Assembly: GCF_001936255.1 (NCBI RefSeq)
Contig: NZ_CP013704.1
Coordinates: forward strand, 806,001-870,000
Length of the DNA stretch: 64,000 nt
Reading direction: 5' to 3'
DNA from: Borrelia anserina Es
GTDB lineage: Bacteria > Spirochaetota > Spirochaetia > Borreliales > Borreliaceae
Position numbers and translations under genes: made by a program. Below, piece by piece: positions 8,391 through 16,432 of this stretch. Below the pieces are notes generated by a model, which made no database searches, was not told the origin of the DNA, and saw nothing but the letters and a program-made list of their open reading frames with translations. Within the stretch, counting starts at the first letter, position 1, and each line of letters starts with the position of its first letter.

Positions 8391-9239
8391 TTAAAACTTT
8401 GCAATTTCATTAATTAATTTACCAAGAAGTGAGTCCTCGGTTTGTATTGTTTTTTGATTTGCTTCATATGCTCTGTTGACTGTTATCATTGATACCATTT
8501 CGTTAATTGCATTTACATTTGATCCTTCTAAAGCTCCAGTTTCAATTTTAGGTCTTGAATTTATTGCGATGTTTTTAGCTTGTCCAGATATTTCTGTACT
8601 CTGCCAGAGTGAACTTCCTTGCTTTTTCAAAAATCTTGTTTTTTTAAAATTTACAATCTTTAAGTTATCAAGAAGTTCATAATTTTCCCATGAATTTTCA
8701 TATTCACTTACAAGTCTTTTGGGATTTTCTTCAAATGTTGTATTGTGAAATATTTGCCCTTGATCTGTTATTTTAAAGTTATTGTCTTTTAGATATATGT
8801 ATCCCTTTTCTCCAAGTACAGGATATCCGTCTTTTGTAACGAGCATGCCTTCTGGACCAAGTGTGAAAGAGCCATTTCTTGTATATCTTTCTCCTTCTGG
8901 TGTTTGAACAACAAAAAATCCTTCATCAGTTAATGCTAAATCAAGAGGATTTTCAGTTATTTTTAATGGTCCCTGTTCAAATGAAGTGTATATTTCATTT
9001 TCTTCAACTCCTGTGCCAAGCTTGCCAATCACAGGTGCTGTTTCTAGATATCCTTTAGGAAATTTGTAAAGACCATCATCATTGATTCGTCTGATTAACA
9101 TTTCAGGAAAAGCCTTTTGGACAGACAAATCTTTTTTATATCCTGTAAGGTCGATATTTGCCAAATTATTAGCAATAACATCTAATCTATGTCTTTGTGC
9201 TGTCATTCCGCTAGCAGCAGTATAAATGCCTCTTACCAC
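8391..9239 (-). CDS. flgF: FlgF, proximal rod protein (FlhO in older Borrelia naming)
   Basis: The 282-residue rod protein starts MVRGIYTAASGMTAQRHRLD with IANNLANIDLTGYKK, and the C-terminal helix contains SNVNAINEMVSMITVNRAYEANQK. These are hallmarks of the FlgF/FlgG axial family. First position in the flgF-flgG pair and greater divergence from FlgG indicate FlgF. The GTG start at 9239 has AAGGA about seven bases upstream. This is the first gene of the minus-strand flagellar group, with a candidate promoter at 9301-9273. Confidence 0.93.
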   Translation of the reverse strand: MVRGIYTAASGMTAQRHRLDVIANNLANIDLTGYKKDLSVQKAFPEMLIRRINDDGLYKFPKGYLETAPVIGKLGTGVEENEIYTSFEQGPLKITENPLDLALTDEGFFVVQTPEGERYTRNGSFTLGPEGMLVTKDGYPVLGEKGYIYLKDNNFKITDQGQIFHNTTFEENPKRLVSEYENSWENYELLDNLKIVNFKKTRFLKKQGSSLWQSTEISGQAKNIAINSRPKIETGALEGSNVNAINEMVSMITVNRAYEANQKTIQTEDSLLGKLINEIAKF

Positions 9240-9272
9240 ATGGAATCCTTATTACTTTTGTTTATGTTATTA

Positions 9273-9301
9273 ATATTATCACTAAAACTATTATATATCA
9301 A
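9273..9301 (-). promoter_or_regulatory. possible sigma-70 promoter for the flgF-rpoS group
   Basis: The minus strand shows TTGATA (9301-9296), 17 bases, then TAATAT (9278-9273). The start would lie near 9266, giving a leader of about 27 bases with AAGGA before the flgF GTG. The -10 match is only moderate. Confidence 0.35.
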
Positions 9302-9392
9302 TTCTGATTTATTTAGTTTACGTATTTTTGCTATAAGCTTAAAGCATTGGTTTATATTTAATAGTTTAAATCATACAGGTAAATTATCTCTT

Positions 9393-9421
9393 TTGCAAAA
9401 AGTATGAAATAAATGTATAAT
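9393..9421 (+). promoter_or_regulatory. sigma-70 promoter of the DUF2147 gene
   Basis: TTGCAA (9393-9398), a 17-base spacer and a perfect TATAAT (9416-9421). Transcription would begin near 9428, with AGGAG before the ATG at 9480. It is divergent from the flgF promoter in the same 240-base gap, which otherwise shows nothing I can identify. Confidence 0.55.
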
Positions 9422-9479
9422 TTTTTCTTGTCATGATCTATTTAAATTGTTGGTTTAGAGATTAGTTTTAGGAGTTTGT

Positions 9480-10016
9480 ATGCATAAAAATGCGTTAAAA
9501 ATTATATTTTTATTTTATTTTTCTTGTTTTGCATTTGCAGAGTCTGAAAAAATAGATATTAAAAAAGATGGTAGTGAAGTTTTGGGATATTGGGTTGGCT
9601 ATGATGATACTACCAATGTTAAAAATTCTGTAATTTATGTTTATAAATATAATGATAAAGTTTATGGACGGATTTTAAATGTAATAAAAAATGGGAAAGT
9701 TTATGATGTTGATAATCCTTCTAATTCTAAGGTGGTAGGTTTTGAACATTTAACTATTGAAGGTCTTGATTTTATGTGGGGGCTTAAATATGTTGAGTCT
9801 GCTGGCAAGTGGGATAAGGGTAAAATTATTGATCCTAATAATGGTAAGATTTATACTTCTGAAATGAGAGTAGATCCAAAAACGGGTAATCTTATTACCA
9901 AGGGTAAGGTTTGGATTTTTGGTAGGAGTAAAATTTGGACAAGAGCTAGAGAAGATGAAATTCCAGAGTTAGATGTAGAAAGCATAGTACCAAATCCGCC
10001 TGTGGCAGAAAAGTGA
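9480..10016 (+). CDS. Secreted DUF2147-family protein
   Basis: The 178-residue protein has a signal peptide (MHKNALKIIFLFYFSCFAFA) and a mature part matching the DUF2147 pattern: VLGYWVGYDDT, IYVYKYNDKVYGRIL, then DNPSNSK, GLDFMWGLKY, WDKGKIIDPNNGKIYTSEM and a final KGKVWIFGRSKIWTRA. The family is periplasmic or surface, probably lipocalin-like, and functionally uncharacterised. The Cys at residue 16 lies within the signal sequence (FSCFAFA), so lipoprotein processing is possible but not the obvious choice. Its own promoter is at 9393-9421. apt follows 36 bases later. Confidence 0.75.
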   Translation: MHKNALKIIFLFYFSCFAFAESEKIDIKKDGSEVLGYWVGYDDTTNVKNSVIYVYKYNDKVYGRILNVIKNGKVYDVDNPSNSKVVGFEHLTIEGLDFMWGLKYVESAGKWDKGKIIDPNNGKIYTSEMRVDPKTGNLITKGKVWIFGRSKIWTRAREDEIPELDVESIVPNPPVAEK

Positions 10017-10052
10017 AGAAGAATAAATATTTAATTTTTGTGGGAAGTCTTA

Positions 10053-10583
10053 ATGAGAGATAAAACGGAATATTATGATAAGTTTATTATGAAAGTGCCT
10101 AACTTTCCAAAGGAGGGTATACTTTTTTATGACATTACTAATGTTTTACTTGAAGCAGAAGCATATAAATTTTTAATGGAAGATGCACATGCTCTTTATT
10201 CATCAAGAGAAATTGATTGTATTGCCGCTATTGAATCAAGAGGCTATCTTATTGGTGCTCCTTTGGCTTTGAAAATGGGCTTGCCTCTTTTACTAATTCG
10301 AAAAGGAGGTAAGCTTCCAAGACAAGTCTTAAGAGAGGAGTATGAGCTTGAATATGGATTTGGTAGTATTGAGATACATAAAGATGATGTTAAACAACAT
10401 TCAAATATTTTGTTAGTCGATGACATTTTAGCTACTGGAGGCACTTTAAAAGCAGCTGCTATGTTGCTTAAAAAGGCAGGCGGTGTAGTATCTGATATAT
10501 TTTGTTTCATTGAACTTGTGAGTATGAATGGTAGAGATATTTTGAAGGAGTATAGTTTGAATTCTCTTGTTAAGTACTCTTAA
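10053..10583 (+). CDS. apt: Adenine phosphoribosyltransferase
   Basis: Converts adenine plus PRPP to AMP in the cytosol. Borrelia lack de novo purine synthesis, so salvage enzymes matter. The product is 176 residues, the usual length. Motifs are the FPKEGILFYDIT N-terminus, AAIESRGYLIGAPLA, RKGGKLPRQV, and the PRPP-binding loop LLVDDILATGGT. The ATG at 10053 is preferred over an in-frame upstream TTG because it follows GGGA and matches the family's MRDKTEYYDKFI-type start. Confidence 0.95.
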   Translation: MRDKTEYYDKFIMKVPNFPKEGILFYDITNVLLEAEAYKFLMEDAHALYSSREIDCIAAIESRGYLIGAPLALKMGLPLLLIRKGGKLPRQVLREEYELEYGFGSIEIHKDDVKQHSNILLVDDILATGGTLKAAAMLLKKAGGVVSDIFCFIELVSMNGRDILKEYSLNSLVKYS

Positions 10584-10648
10584 TGATTATTTAGCAATTA
10601 ATTTTGTGTTATTAAGTGGAATTAAGTAAGTTAATTGAGTTTGAATAA

Positions 10649-10677
10649 TTGACTTTAAATTCTGTTAAAGTTATAAT
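10649..10677 (+). promoter_or_regulatory. Strong sigma-70 promoter for rplU-prp-rpmA-obgE
   Basis: TTGACT (10649-10654), exactly 17 bases, then TATAAT (10672-10677). The predicted start is near 10684, about 22 bases before the rplU ATG. Confidence 0.65.
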
Positions 10678-10705
10678 ATTTGTCTGAACATGAGAGGTGA
10701 GTGTG

Positions 10706-11020
10706 ATGTATGCGTTATTGGAAATTAAAGGTAAACAGTATAAAGCTGTTATGGGAGAGATGTTAAAGATAGATAAGATTGGAGCTTGTGAAGGTGATAA
10801 GTTAGAATTTAAAAGTGTTATGCTTGTAAATAAGGATGGAGATGTAAAGATAGGAAAACCTTATGTTTCAGGTTCTTGTGTAAAATGTACTTATATAGAA
10901 GACAAGAAAGATAAAAAGGTTGTCTCTTACAGGTATAGAAGAAGAAAGGCTAGTGAGCGAAAGGTTGGACATCGTCAATCTTATTCTTATGTTTTGGTTG
11001 ATGATATAATTGTTAACTAG
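10706..11020 (+). CDS. rplU: 50S ribosomal protein bL21
   Basis: A 104-residue ribosomal protein starting [14 protein letters not shown], with the conserved C-terminal [25 protein letters not shown]. It binds 23S rRNA in the large subunit. The ATG at 10706 fits the family N-terminus; in-frame GTGs a few codons upstream overlap the ribosome-binding site (GAGAGGTGAG). It leads the conserved L21-Prp-L27-Obg cluster, and its stop overlaps the next start by one base. Confidence 0.96.
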   Translation: MYALLEIKGKQYKAVMGEMLKIDKIGACEGDKLEFKSVMLVNKDGDVKIGKPYVSGSCVKCTYIEDKKDKKVVSYRYRRRKASERKVGHRQSYSYVLVDDIIVN

Positions 11021-11352
11021 TGATTAATGTTTTAATAAGGACTCGTAATGATATAGTTATTTATATTTTAGCTAATGGGCATGCTAAGGGAAGTAGTTAT
11101 GTTAATGTGGTTTGTGCTTCTTTTTCTTTTATTTTAAGGACTTTTTTTAGTATTCTTGATTATGAGAGAGAGGTGTTTATTATAGATAATTCTGTAAAAG
11201 GTTATGTAGAATTTGATGCGTCTTTTGGGGATTTGAATAAGCAAAATCTCTTTTATTATAGTAGATTTTTAATACAAGGTGTAAAGGATTTATGCTTTGA
11301 ATATCCTTATGATATTAAATTAGTTTTGGAGGAAAGTAGTGGCAACAAGTAA
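11020..11352 (+). CDS. prp: Ribosomal-processing cysteine protease Prp homologue (YsxB/DUF464)
   Basis: The 110-residue protein lies between L21 and L27, the classic position of Prp. The catalytic pair of the family is visible in [19 protein letters not shown]: the His of GHA and the Cys of VVCAS. In Firmicutes, Prp removes an N-terminal extension from L27. The L27 encoded next door (11339) begins directly with the mature sequence, so the substrate here is unclear. The start is GTG at 11020, overlapping the rplU stop by one base. The 3' end overlaps rpmA by 14 bases. Confidence 0.85.
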   Translation: MINVLIRTRNDIVIYILANGHAKGSSYVNVVCASFSFILRTFFSILDYEREVFIIDNSVKGYVEFDASFGDLNKQNLFYYSRFLIQGVKDLCFEYPYDIKLVLEESSGNK

Positions 11353-11584
11353 AAGTGGTGGTAGTTCTAAGAATGGAAGAGATTCTATATCTAAGAGACT
11401 TGGTGTTAAGAGAAGTGGTGGGCAATTTGTAAGAGCTGGAGAAATAATTGTACGACAAAGAGGTACAAAATTTCATGAGGGAAAAAATTCTGGACTTGGT
11501 AGGGATTATACAATATTTGCATTAAAAGACGGTATAGTAGAGTTTAAAACTTCTAAAGGCCGGAAGTATATAAATATTATTTAA
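11339..11584 (+). CDS. rpmA: 50S ribosomal protein bL27
   Basis: The 81-residue protein [20 protein letters not shown]... has the standard L27 core ([24 protein letters not shown]). Its N-terminus reaches the peptidyl transferase centre. The start is GTG with GGAGG just upstream. The nearest in-frame stop is at 11321-11323 and no start codon lies between, so there is no room for a Prp-cleavable N-terminal extension. Confidence 0.96.
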   Translation: MATSKSGGSSKNGRDSISKRLGVKRSGGQFVRAGEIIVRQRGTKFHEGKNSGLGRDYTIFALKDGIVEFKTSKGRKYINII

Positions 11585-11606
11585 TATTATTATAATTGAG
11601 GTTGAT

Positions 11607-12590
11607 TTGCATACGTTTAAAGACTCTTTAAACATAACTGTGTCGTCAGGTGATGGAGGTGCAGGGTGTGTTTCTTTCTTGCGTGAAAGGTTTAAGTCTA
11701 AGGGAAGTCCTGATGGCGGTGATGGGGGAAGAGGTGGAGATGTAGTCTTTAAGGTCAATCCAAATCTTAGAACTTTGTCTCTTTATAAAAATGGACAGAT
11801 TCTTGCTGCTAATAATGGCAAGCCTGGTATGGGTTCTAGAAAGAGTGGAACTTCTGGTGAAGATTTAATTATTGTTGTTCCTCCTAATACTTATATTTAT
11901 GATGTTGATACTAATTCTTTGTTATTTGAGCTTCAGAGCTTTGATGATGAAGTTATTGTCTTAAAGGGTGGAAAGGGTGGACTTGGGAATGTAAATTTTA
12001 AAAGTTCTATAAAACGTACGCCAAGGTTTGCTCAGCCTGGAGAATCTGGTGCTACTTTGAATTTACGTCTTGAATTATCGTTAATAGCTGATGTTGGGCT
12101 TGTTGGGTTTCCTAATGCAGGCAAGTCTTCTCTTATTTCTACAATAACTGCTTCAAAATCAAAAGTTTCAAGTTATCCTTTTACTACTAAGGTTCCACAT
12201 CTTGGTATTTTGAATAATTCTTATGATGATTTAGTAATTGTTGACATACCTGGGATAATTGAGGGTTCAAATCGAGGTATAGGTCTTGGTTTTGAATTTT
12301 TAAGACATATTTCAAAGACTAAGATTTTGGTCTTTTTGATTGATATTGTTAGTGATAATTTTATGAGAGCTTATGATATTCTTGTCAATGAGCTTAGTGT
12401 TTATAATTTGGAACTTTTAAGTAAGAAGCGGATAATTGTTGCTAATAAACTTGATTTAGAAGGTGCAGTTGAAAATTTTAGTCAGTTAAAAAGAGCTTTG
12501 GGTAGTGAGAAAGTTTTAGGAATTTCTATTTATGATAATAGTGGAATAGACGAGCTTGTTAATGAGCTTTTTGCTTTATCAAGAATTTGA
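11607..12590 (+). CDS. obgE: ObgE/CgtA, ribosome-associated GTPase
   Basis: The 327-residue Obg GTPase is involved in late 50S assembly and stress control. The N-terminal glycine-rich Obg fold (SGDGGAGCVSFLRE, GGDGGRGGDV, GKPGMGSRKSG) precedes a G domain with Walker A GFPNAGKSS, switch region TTKVPHLG, DIPGIIEG and NKLD. The C-terminal OCT domain of some Obg proteins is absent. The start is TTG at 11607, preceded by TTGAGG at good spacing. It follows rpmA by 22 bases. Confidence 0.95.
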   Translation: MHTFKDSLNITVSSGDGGAGCVSFLRERFKSKGSPDGGDGGRGGDVVFKVNPNLRTLSLYKNGQILAANNGKPGMGSRKSGTSGEDLIIVVPPNTYIYDVDTNSLLFELQSFDDEVIVLKGGKGGLGNVNFKSSIKRTPRFAQPGESGATLNLRLELSLIADVGLVGFPNAGKSSLISTITASKSKVSSYPFTTKVPHLGILNNSYDDLVIVDIPGIIEGSNRGIGLGFEFLRHISKTKILVFLIDIVSDNFMRAYDILVNELSVYNLELLSKKRIIVANKLDLEGAVENFSQLKRALGSEKVLGISIYDNSGIDELVNELFALSRI

Positions 12591-12672
12591 AATAATTGTC
12601 TTTTTTAGAAGCTTAAAATTAATATTGTTTGGATTTTAATTAGTATATTTAGATGTTATATATGGAAAATGT

Positions 12673-13245
12673 ATGAAAATAGCAATATTGGGTGGTACTT
12701 ATAATCCTGTTCATATTGGGCATTTGTTTTTAGCAAAGGAAATAGAGCATTTTCTAAATGTTGATAAAGTACTGTTTATTCCTACTCATAAACCTGTTCA
12801 TAAACGTGTTGAAAATATTAGTATTAAAGATAGGATTGCAATGCTTGAGTTGGCATTACAATATGAAAATAATATGTTTATTGATGAATGTGATATGATA
12901 AATGGCGGAATTACTTATACTATTGATACTATTACTTGTATTAAGAATAAATATGTGCATGATGATATATATTTGGTTATTGGAGATGATCTTTTTGAGG
13001 ATTTTGATTCATGGAAAAATCCAGAGAGAATAGTTGAATCTGTTAATCTTGTAGTAGTTCACAGAATTTATAGTGAAAGATTAGTTAGTCGTTTTAGGCA
13101 TATTTATATTGAGAATAAAATATTTCCTGTTTCTTCTTCAGAGATTAGAAATAGGATTAAACAAGGATTGCCAGTTGACTATTTGCTTCCCTTTGATGTT
13201 TTACAATATATTAAGAGTAATAATTTATATATTAAAGGTGAGTAG
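12673..13245 (+). CDS. nadD: Nicotinate-nucleotide adenylyltransferase
   Basis: The 190-residue nucleotidyltransferase makes nicotinate adenine dinucleotide in NAD synthesis. It carries the family (T/H)xGH motif as [15 protein letters not shown] at the N-terminus and ISKT-like [12 protein letters not shown] near the C-terminus. Location after obgE is typical of many bacteria. The downstream LCP gene starts immediately after its stop codon, so the two are very likely co-translated. Confidence 0.92.
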   Translation: MKIAILGGTYNPVHIGHLFLAKEIEHFLNVDKVLFIPTHKPVHKRVENISIKDRIAMLELALQYENNMFIDECDMINGGITYTIDTITCIKNKYVHDDIYLVIGDDLFEDFDSWKNPERIVESVNLVVVHRIYSERLVSRFRHIYIENKIFPVSSSEIRNRIKQGLPVDYLLPFDVLQYIKSNNLYIKGE

Positions 13246-14433
13246 GTGAGGAGAGAGTTATTTTTTTTAGTTTTAATTGTTTTAATAGTTCTTGGTATTG
13301 TAATTTTTTTTGTTGATAGTTCTAAAAGAGAGCAAATATATTTTGAACTAAATACTAAGAATAATGTTAGCTTTTTATTTCTTATAGAAGATGACAATGA
13401 TAATCTTTTAAGTATGCAAGAAATTTTTATTAGTGTAAAAACAGGAAATGTCGGATTTTTGGATATTCCTGTTTATACAGGTTATGAGGATTTAAAGGGA
13501 AATGTGTCTTGGTTTGAAAATTTGTATAAAAAAAATAGCTTTAGTGAGTTTTTGTCTAAAGTATCTAGACAGTTAAATCATGAACCTGATTATTATATTC
13601 GTTTTAAAAAGAATAATTTTGTGAAGTTTGTTGACTATCTTGGGGGAGTACGACTTTTTGTTAAAAATCCTGTTAAAGTATATAGTTTGGTGCGTCCTAT
13701 CTTAATACCTTCTGGTAATTCGGTCTTTGATGGGGATAAAGCTTATGATTATTTGGGTTATTTCAGGGATATTGCTTCTTATGATGAAAGATTCGAGTTT
13801 TTTAAAGAATTTTTCAAAAAAATTTTAACACAATTTTCTGACTTTAAGGAGGAGTATGATTACTTTTCTAAGATGTATTTCATGTTGGATACTAATCTTT
13901 CTGAAACTGTATTTAAGTATATTCTTGCTAATTATAAAATCAATAATGAGAAATTTATTTTTATTGATATTAAGGGGCAGGAGGAGATATTTAAGGATGA
14001 TGATAATAATTCAATAAAAGTAGTTTTTCCTTATTATGGGGGAGCAATTCTTAAGGAGTCGATAGAAAATTTAAATAAAGATTTAATGGGTGAAACTAGA
14101 AATGAAGAGGTAATCAAAGTTGTTGTTTTAAATGGTACTAAGACTACTGGACTTGCAAGAAATGCAGCAGATATTTTTAAATCTTTCAAATTTAAGGTTG
14201 TGAGGTTTGGTAATGCAGATAGACATAATTATGATCATACTTTGATAATAAATAATTCAGATAATTTGGAGATTGCCATTAAGGTTGGTGATGTAATTGG
14301 AGCAAAAAAAATTAAACCAATTTCTGAGTTTCATATAGATGATACTTTAGGACTTGATATACCTGATATGAGTCCTGATGTAATAATCATTTTGGGAGAT
14401 GATTTTGATGGGAGATATGTTAAGAGTAGATGA
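13246..14433 (+). CDS. LytR-CpsA-Psr (LCP)/LytR_C-type membrane protein
   Basis: This 395-residue protein has one N-terminal membrane anchor (about residues 5-23). The long extracytoplasmic part resembles a divergent LCP domain (YYIRFKKNNFVKFVDYLGGVRLFV, DGDKAYDYLGYFRD). The C-terminal LytR_C domain is clear: IKVVVLNGTKTTGLARNAAD then FKFKVVRFGNAD. LCP proteins ligate polymers to peptidoglycan in Gram-positives. Borrelia have no teichoic acids, and the canonical arginine cluster of active LCP enzymes is not evident to me, so the enzymatic role is uncertain. The start is GTG at 13246, directly after the nadD stop. Confidence 0.75.
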   Translation: MRRELFFLVLIVLIVLGIVIFFVDSSKREQIYFELNTKNNVSFLFLIEDDNDNLLSMQEIFISVKTGNVGFLDIPVYTGYEDLKGNVSWFENLYKKNSFSEFLSKVSRQLNHEPDYYIRFKKNNFVKFVDYLGGVRLFVKNPVKVYSLVRPILIPSGNSVFDGDKAYDYLGYFRDIASYDERFEFFKEFFKKILTQFSDFKEEYDYFSKMYFMLDTNLSETVFKYILANYKINNEKFIFIDIKGQEEIFKDDDNNSIKVVFPYYGGAILKESIENLNKDLMGETRNEEVIKVVVLNGTKTTGLARNAADIFKSFKFKVVRFGNADRHNYDHTLIINNSDNLEIAIKVGDVIGAKKIKPISEFHIDDTLGLDIPDMSPDVIIILGDDFDGRYVKSR

Positions 14434-14758
14434 TATTAAGAAGTTATGCAAAATTGTATCTGATTTTGGTGGAGCTGATGTTTTAAGTATTAATGTTAGT
14501 TCTATTTGTAATTGGGCTGATTTTTTTATTTTTGTTACGTGTCTATCATTTAGGCAAATGGAAGCTTTGTATACTGAAAGGTTGGTAACATTCTTTAAGG
14601 AAAGGGATTTTAATTACTGTATTCAAGGCAAGGGCTTTATTCCTGATTGGACGGTTATTTCATGTGAAGGCTTAGTTATACATTTGATGAGTGCAAATGC
14701 TAGAGAATACTATGAACTTGAAAAGATATGGGATAAGGGCGAAGTTATTTATCCTTAA
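14408..14758 (+). CDS. rsfS: RsfS, ribosomal silencing factor
   Basis: About 116 residues of the RsfS/Iojap family, which bind uL14 and block subunit joining under nutrient stress. Visible landmarks are ADVLSINVSSICNWADFFIFVTCLS near the N-terminus and the C-terminal DWTVISCEGLVIHLMSANAREYYELEKIW, whose WxxxD/E-type spacing is family-typical. Start choice: GGGAG at 14394-14398 fits the ATG at 14408; in-frame ATGs at 14399 and 14417 are alternatives. The first 26 bases overlap the upstream gene. Confidence 0.9.
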   Translation: MGDMLRVDDIKKLCKIVSDFGGADVLSINVSSICNWADFFIFVTCLSFRQMEALYTERLVTFFKERDFNYCIQGKGFIPDWTVISCEGLVIHLMSANAREYYELEKIWDKGEVIYP

Positions 14759-14799
14759 GAGTTGTTTAATTAAAAAAAATAAAAATATCGTAAGAATTA

Positions 14800-14828
14800 T
14801 TTACAAAAAATTAAAAATATTTTAGATT
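14800..14828 (+). promoter_or_regulatory. possible promoter of spoVG
   Basis: TTTACA (14800-14805), 17 bases, TAGATT (14823-14828) in the 98-base gap before spoVG. GGGAGG lies between it and the GTG start. The -10 match is modest. Confidence 0.35.
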
Positions 14829-14856
14829 TAGAACATGTATTTAGGGAGGCCTGGAC

Positions 14857-15147
14857 GTGGATATTACAGATATAAGAATTAGGAGAGTTGATAATAAAAG
14901 TCCCAGTTCAAAGTTATTGGCATATGTGACAGTTACTTTTGATGATTGCTTGGTTTTGCATAATATTAGAGTTATTAGGGGTCATAAGGGTGTTTTTATT
15001 GTTATGCCTAATAGAAAAACTAAGGTCGGTGAGTATAAGGACATTGTGCATCCTATTAATCAAAATTTTAGAGAGACTTTGCAAAGTGCTATTTTTAAAG
15101 AATATGTAAAGGAAAATCCTTCGAGTTTTGAACTTGAAATAGGTTAG
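14857..15147 (+). CDS. spoVG: SpoVG, nucleic-acid-binding regulator
   Basis: The 96-residue SpoVG protein ([30 protein letters not shown]...) is close to full family length, with the conserved [22 protein letters not shown] core. In Borrelia, SpoVG is a site-specific DNA- and RNA-binding regulator rather than a sporulation protein (established knowledge). The start is GTG with GGGAGG nine bases upstream. The C-terminal extension is short, as in other spirochaetes. Confidence 0.95.
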   Translation: MDITDIRIRRVDNKSPSSKLLAYVTVTFDDCLVLHNIRVIRGHKGVFIVMPNRKTKVGEYKDIVHPINQNFRETLQSAIFKEYVKENPSSFELEIG

Positions 15148-15154
15148 GAAATAA

Positions 15155-15183
15155 TTGACAAACTGTGGTGTATTTTGTATCCT
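15155..15183 (+). promoter_or_regulatory. Promoter of tRNA-Gln
   Basis: A perfect TTGACA (15155-15160), 17 bases, then TATCCT (15178-15183). Transcription would start near 15190, about 19 bases before the mature tRNA. The same TTGACA-17-TATCCT arrangement occurs before rimP. Confidence 0.6.
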
Positions 15184-15208
15184 TTTGACTTATGGATAAT
15201 TAAGTATT

Positions 15209-15280
15209 TGGGACGTCGACAAGTGGTAAGTCACCTGGTTTTGGTCCAGACATGCGAGGGTTCGAATCCTTCCGTCCCAG
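15209..15280 (+). tRNA. tRNA-Gln (anticodon UUG)
   Basis: The 72-nt cloverleaf has acceptor stem TGGGACG/CGTCCCA, D arm GAC...GTC with GTGGTAAG loop, anticodon loop TTTTGGT giving UUG, T arm GAGGG-TTCGAAT-CCTTC and discriminator G. CCA is not encoded. The anticodon stem has one C-A mismatch at its outer pair. It is the only tRNA I can find in the window. Confidence 0.95.
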
Positions 15281-15304
15281 TATTTTAGTATGAGGAGTTT
15301 CATT

Positions 15305-15853
15305 GTGGATAGTAGTAAGATTTTAGGATATGAAGATAGGCTAGGTTTTGGTTCTTTGTGTGCTCGTAGAATACGAGCAAAGTCTGAAATACCGGCTGTT
15401 GTGTATGGAAAAGAGAGTGATGTCTTGCATATAAAAATTAAGCATAATGAATTTAATGAGAAATTTTCAAAATTTACAGATAATACTGTTTTGGTTTTAA
15501 GTAACGGAAAAGTTGAGAGGTGTGTTTTTATTAAAGATGTGAGTGAAAATCTTACTAAAAGGTTGATTTATCATGTTGATTTTTATGAAGTGGATAGGAC
15601 TAAGGATGTTGAAAAAGATATTGCAATTAAATTTGTAGGAGCTTCTATTGGTGTTAAAGAAGGGGGTACTTTAAGTGTGCTTCGAACTAAAATTAAAGTT
15701 AAGTCTTTACCTTTGGATTTGCCAGAATTTATTGAAATAGATTTGACTCCTGTTAAGAAGGGAGATAAGGTAACTTTTAAAGATATTGTACTTCCTAATA
15801 ATGTTAGGCTTGCTGAAAGGGATGAAAATTTGGCAATTTTACTTGTAAAGTAA
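15305..15853 (+). CDS. rplY: 50S ribosomal protein bL25 (general stress CTC type)
   Basis: About 182 residues: an N-terminal 5S rRNA-binding bL25 domain (LCARRIRAKSEIPAVVYG, then HVDFYEVDRTKDVEKDIAIKFVG) plus the longer C-terminal TL5/CTC domain. The GTG at 15305 has GAGGAG at 15292-15297 with seven bases between; the in-frame ATG at 15290 lies over that site and is less likely. It directly follows tRNA-Gln by 24 bases, so read-through from the tRNA promoter is plausible. Confidence 0.92.
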   Translation: MDSSKILGYEDRLGFGSLCARRIRAKSEIPAVVYGKESDVLHIKIKHNEFNEKFSKFTDNTVLVLSNGKVERCVFIKDVSENLTKRLIYHVDFYEVDRTKDVEKDIAIKFVGASIGVKEGGTLSVLRTKIKVKSLPLDLPEFIEIDLTPVKKGDKVTFKDIVLPNNVRLAERDENLAILLVK

Positions 15854-15859
15854 AGAATT

Positions 15860-16432
15860 ATGGATTTATTAGTAGTTGGCCTGGGTAATCCCGGGTCTAA
15901 TTTTTTTCATACTAGGCATAATGTTGGTTTTGAATTTATAGATAAGTTGGTTGTGAAAAATGGTCTTTCTTTGACAAAGGTAAAAAATTATGAATACTCT
16001 GATTTTAAGCTTGGAAATAAACGGATAGTTTTAATTAAGCCTTTAACTTATATGAATTTGAGTGGTAATATTTTTCCTTCTGTTTTTTCTAAGTTTTGCA
16101 TGAATGTAAATAATCTTTTGGTTGTAGTTGATAATGTTGATTTACCTTTGGGTAAGTGTAAACTTAGAAAGGTGGGAGGTATTTCTACGCATAATGGACT
16201 TCGTTCCATATCTGGGAGTCTGGGAAGTGTTAAATATAGTAGACTTTATATTGGGATTGGGGTTTGCAGTAACAATCAGTTTAGCCTTAAGGATTTTGTT
16301 CTTGCAAAATTTAGCGATAGTGAGATTAAGCGTATTAAAAATGCGTTTGAATTTTTAAGTGAAGAGATGTTAGATATCGATGAGTTAAACTTTGAGCATA
16401 AAGTTGCAGTTATTAATTCTAGTAGTTTTTGA
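15860..16432 (+). CDS. pth: Peptidyl-tRNA hydrolase
   Basis: Pth recycles peptidyl-tRNA released from stalled ribosomes. The 190-residue protein has the hallmarks [21 protein letters not shown] (catalytic His in RHNVG), the substrate-gripping [23 protein letters not shown] (catalytic Asp region) and [12 protein letters not shown]. It lies six bases after rplY, the common bL25-Pth pairing. Its TGA overlaps the tilS ATG by one base. Confidence 0.96.
   Translation: MDLLVVGLGNPGSNFFHTRHNVGFEFIDKLVVKNGLSLTKVKNYEYSDFKLGNKRIVLIKPLTYMNLSGNIFPSVFSKFCMNVNNLLVVVDNVDLPLGKCKLRKVGGISTHNGLRSISGSLGSVKYSRLYIGIGVCSNNQFSLKDFVLAKFSDSEIKRIKNAFEFLSEEMLDIDELNFEHKVAVINSSSF

Noticed and set aside
9189-9407. 72-codon plus-strand frame across the flgF start
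   Set aside because: It begins within flgF antisense, has no ribosome-binding site, and its end overlaps the promoter of the DUF2147 gene.
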